64,000 bases of DNA, from assembly GCF_047948215.1 (NCBI RefSeq), contig NC_134458.1:146149036-146213035 (forward strand), given 5' to 3'. Below, in pieces: positions 60,166-64,000 of the stretch; positions within the stretch are counted from its first letter, which is position 1, and every line of letters starts with the position of its first letter. The position numbers were made by a program, and so were the translations under genes. The notes under the pieces are model-generated. The model had not been told where the DNA came from. It was given only the letters and a program-made list of their open reading frames with translations, and did not search any database. The stretch comes from Lycorma delicatula. Its lineage: Eukaryota; Arthropoda; Insecta; Hemiptera; Fulgoridae.

Positions 60166-63083
60166 CATTTCCATATCCTTCAAGCTTATGTGGCGAAATC
60201 ATCGCAAAAGAAAAAAAAAACAATTTATCAATGAAAAGTCTAATAAGACTTTCCCGAATGAACATTTGTATTATTACTACAGTACTCTCAATTATTAATT
60301 CATTTCTAACAAAGTTATTATCTGACATTACATATTACATGTTTGTAAATTAATTTGCATTTTACATATTATGCTAATCATAATTTATAGCTTAAATGAT
60401 GCTAACTTCTTTACAGTATCTGTTATAATTAAAAAGTTATACATTTTTCTAATTTAAAATTATTATTTTTTTTAAAACCTGCAGGTGGCGCAAATGAGTT
60501 TGTTATAGTTTTAATAAATCTCTGTTGAGATCTTACATAAGCTCTGTTATTATAATTTATTTATTTCGTGTTTTAGCGGTTTTATGGCATTTTTTTTTTC
60601 AATTATTAAAAAGTTAATAATTAATTAAGTTAATTATTAAATTATTATTATCAATACCTCTGGCCAACGGCGAAAGAGGCGTTCTCCGACTCGGGCATAG
60701 GAGACGATGATCTCTTACATTTAATCTCGGTACTCGTAAGTCCAACATTTGAAATATCAATATCAACATCCTGGCATTAAGAGCCTTATAAACAAATACG
60801 GAATACTCTCTTATCGATCGGATATGCACTGTGTGATAAGGTGCTCACTTGGGACAATTGTGGAAAAACACTGTACGAGATATTCTTTCATTTTGTGATT
60901 CATTACTTAATTCGAAATTAAGAGAAATTAAATATTTTTAACCCCGATATACTCGTAATTTTTTAAATACCGTAAATACAGTTGCTGAGAGTATATGAGT
61001 GCTCACAAAGTATCTTTGGTATCAAGATTTCGAAGCTTGGCTTCGTGCAGTAGTATAGTTTGTGGTCAAAGCCCTTTCTAAAATTCTAGGAATCGTTATC
61101 AAAGGTTCTTGTTTCTGATCTTAATATAAGATGTTATGATTCAACCTAAAACAGGATTATATGGAAGAAAATCAATAATTCATTTGTATAATAAATTTAT
61201 TTTGGGGATTAACATTTCTCAATCTCTTAATATTTAAATTAAATATGTTTCTAGCTGAATAATAATTAAAATATATCAAAATGTATTAGTTTCATAGGGG
61301 ATGAACGAGTTTACATTATTCGTTTCAAAATTTCAACCCTTATTTTTTTACCTTTAGGGCATTAGTTAAAAACAAAATGTTAGCCCGATATTTAGGATAA
61401 TAATGGAACCTATATTTACATAAATTGATGAAATGATAGATTTCTATATTTAACGTTTATTAGTTAAAACTTTTGAATATTGGTAGAAATTTTATTTAAT
61501 CTGTATTGTTCAGTCGACAAATACACTAATATAAACTTATCTATATTAGTATACCCCTTCCATATTGCTGAAGAGGGGCAGGCGACTATTGATGAGATGT
61601 CTAGGGGTCATAAGCTGTCATTAAAAAAAAAATGGCGAAATCGATCAAGTGGGGCTGAGAGACTCTGTCAAGGTTTTTGCCAATTATTTCAGATATATAG
61701 ATATTTTACAAATTCGCAATATAATTTGTTTATTTTTAACGATTTTCCACTTTGAAGTTTAAATAAATTTATATAAATCAAATAAAAACATTAAAAATCA
61801 TTCAGAATATAATAATTTTATACACATTTAAATGGTATAGCTGTGCATTTGGTGTGTAGCCAATTATTTTATTAAAACTTTCACTAAATAGCATAAAATA
61901 AAAAAAAAATAAAAATATATTTACTGTAGTCTTTTATTAAAAAAATCAACACCACTATATATAAGATATATGTTTCTTTTTTATCATATTATTTTTGTTT
62001 TATGAGCTGAATTCTAAAAAATGTCAATAATATAATAATATATAAATTTATGTATAAATTGAACTGTATAATATACTCGTAATAAATAATATTTGAATAA
62101 TTATTTAGGTTATTTCTAATTTTAGTGAGATCATTGGGGAAAGTTATAAGATGAAAAATGATCAAGTTTTGTTTTAATATTTATATATGATATACATCAC
62201 TTATTATGTTTTATTTTAACCAGTGTATTTTAAAATTAATTCATGCATTTTTATTTTTGAAAGTAGGTTATTTTAACTTATAAAAATATTATAACTTGAA
62301 TAAAAATTTAAATAAGTTATAATAATTTATTAATAAATTTATAAAATTTTATTTATTTATAATTTTTTTTGTTTACTTTGGATTTAAAAGGTAAATTTAG
62401 ATTAGATGATCTTTACATGTAACTTACACCATAGGAGCTGTAAAACATATGTGAATGGACACGTGTTCGTTGACCTAATTCCATTTATACGTATTAATTA
62501 TATTAAGATGTAAATTAACTTAATGGTTATTTAATTCTGTAATTATCTGATTATGTAATTGAATTATATTAAAAAAATCGTTGTAATTATAATTAATAAA
62601 ATGGTTGCAAAAATAATAAATATTATTCGTAATTACAACATATTTAATAATTATACCGTATGTTATACGAATATTATTAGGTAACTAAAATAGTTTTTTT
62701 TAGATTTTGTTTTTAATATAAAGTGGATTATTTTAGGTTACCACGATTTCAATTTATATAAAAATTAATGAAAAACATTTTATTAGATACAGCTAATAAT
62801 TGTGAGTACACATAGGTACACATAGTTGTGAGATTTTTGTAGATATAAGGTTTACTATCTTGGAATTATCAGTAATGTTTTTTGCAGAAAATACTTTATT
62901 TATGTGTGTATGAATGAAACATTTTCAGAAAAAATAAATATATCAGAATAAGAATATATTCTGAATAAATATATCAGATCATCCATACGGTCTGATATAT
63001 TTATTAGATAATAATTTATCTGTAGAGAGATTCTTAGATAAGAGAATCAATATGTTTGTCTTTGTGTGTTAGTACATATACAT
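60166..63083. other. AT-rich DNA, nothing recognised
   Basis: No ORF with a family signal (61480-61755 and complement 60614-60829 checked). A direct repeat of a tatcagatc/tctgatatattt motif, partly palindromic, lies at 62939-63003. Confidence 0.5.
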
Positions 63084-64000
63084 CAGGTTGGACTAAAATT
63101 ATTGAGCCTTTGGAGGCCAAAATCGAGAATACATTTATTGTTATTGGAAAATAACATTATGAGACCACGTATGCACCATTTTATTCGATGACCTGTCATT
63201 TTTCTGGCAACACCATAATTTCGTTGCTAAAGAACTTACGTGACTTCTGATCAAGAAATTTTGGTTTTCACAGGCCTCTTTTGAAACAAACTAAACATCA
63301 ATCAGGGAGTTCTACGGAGAACAAAACAAATGAGAGTCTGACTGAGTGCTAGGTTTGGGCTATACGGTGGATACATTAAAACCTATCAGTCAAGTTTTCT
63401 GAATTTCTAACAAGTCGATAAAGATGTATGCGGTCTGACGTTATCAGCGTGGTGTACGGCACCCTTTCTGTTAACCAGTTCAGGCCGTTTCTTTTGAATT
63501 ACTAGGTGCATAGATGTAGTCGCGTTAATTGTCGACAGTACAGGTCTGAGTTTATCGTTCTGCCTGGCGGCAGCAGCTTGTGATGTACGATGCCCTTCCA
63601 CTCCCAACAAACACACAGCATAACCTTCTTGGGCGTCAATGTCGGCTTTGCTATGACTTTGGAACTACTCTTCGCTTCAACCAAAATCTTTTTCACGCGT
63701 TGTTGTCGTAGGTTATTCACTTCTCATCAATCGTGATCAACCGCTTCAGAAATTGCTCGATTTCGTTACGTTTCAGTACAGGTTCGCAAATAGAAATTCG
63801 ATCGAGTAAATTTTTCTGAATCAGATCACGTGGAACCCAAACGTCGAGCTTCTTTTCCTAGCCGGCTTTCTCTAAATGGTTGGTTTAACACTGTTTGTTG
63901 ATAGCTGTTCAAGCTAATGGCGATATGATTGCTGCTTACATGCTGGTCTTCCTAGACTTTATTACACTAACGCTATCTCGTGTGCAAAAGCTCAATAATT
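63084..64000 (-). mobile_element. Mariner (cecropia-type) element, cut by window end
   Basis: The left end at 63084 reads caggttggactaaaattatt followed by gagcc. The last bases of the window (about 63985-64000) read aaaagctcaataatt, the reverse complement of the inner part of that end. So both terminal repeats are here, the right one truncated by the window edge. The visible span is about 915 bp, shorter than the usual 1.3 kb for mariner, which fits the missing N-terminal coding part. Confidence 0.82.
63310..63960 (-). pseudogene. Mariner transposase catalytic region (decayed)
   Basis: On the complement, reading from about 63860 down, broken frames give DVWVPRDLIQKNLLDRISI, then CEPVLKRNEIEQFLKRLI and TIDEK followed by a stop. 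The Asp of IDEK is the first catalytic residue. An open stretch then carries LTPKKVMLCVCWEWKGIVHH and LLPPGRTINSDLYCRQL. After a shift come KKRPELVNRKGAVHHADNVR and PHTSL, holding the second catalytic Asp in the DNxRPHT motif. The third signature, normally YSPDLAPSD, survives only as PPYSPNLALS near 63350, with its Asp changed. The C-terminal tail and the N-terminal DNA-binding domain are largely lost. The motifs match the cecropia subfamily as I remember it. No functional protein is possible. Confidence 0.88.

Noticed and set aside
1..64000. CRISPR array, operon or bacterial-type defence system
   Set aside because: No regularly spaced repeats, no prokaryotic gene organisation, and all evidence is for animal intergenic DNA.

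Overview
The window is an AT-rich eukaryotic stretch with no ribosome-binding sites, no operons and no long open reading frame. Its content points to an arthropod, most likely an insect: mariner and Jockey-type transposon remains, tRNA-derived SINEs, long inverted-repeat (foldback) elements and abundant AT, CA and AAT microsatellites. A hemipteran is possible, but the sequence alone does not prove it. I found no convincing host protein-coding exon, no rRNA gene and no free-standing tRNA gene. Every sequence similar to a protein that I recognise is a broken mobile element.

Layout. 1-5.7 kb: two interspersed repeat copies, one SINE A and the 3' part of a Jockey-like LINE. 5.7-8 kb: AT-rich DNA with a CRE/hairpin spot and a cluster of TATCGATA sites. 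8.26-9.58 kb: a decayed mariner-superfamily element with both 30-bp terminal inverted repeats. 11.8-14.9 kb: a weak Helitron-like ORF, an AT cruciform tract and a 638-bp poly-A retroposon with 13-bp target duplications. 16.5-25 kb: a SINE B relic, a CA array, a two-hairpin locus, a small foldback, a reverse-transcriptase (RT) C-terminus, and a head-to-head SINE B/SINE A pair beside a 15-bp perfect hairpin. 27.6-37.3 kb: repeat copies, a SINE B with target duplications inside older moderate-GC DNA, a SINE A with target duplications, and a degenerate tandem repeat. 37.5-43.3 kb: two more RT fragments and a copy of repeat family C. 45.7-49.2 kb: two copies of a foldback with arms near 290 bp, the second split by a retroposon and a SINE tail. 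50.8-60.2 kb: four SINE A copies, one complete SINE B with a 16-bp target duplication, a second Jockey relic, a second foldback family, and copies of families C and D. 63.08-64 kb: an internally deleted mariner of the cecropia type, cut by the window edge.

The elements do not form a pathway. They form a transposition record: LINE relics (possible enzyme sources), SINEs that may use them, and DNA transposons with non-autonomous inverted-repeat derivatives. The most interesting points are two SINE families with different tRNA-like heads but one shared 3' tail, the large foldback family with nested insertions, and the paired, mutually exclusive hairpins near 19.9 kb. I saw no evidence for a new multi-gene system.
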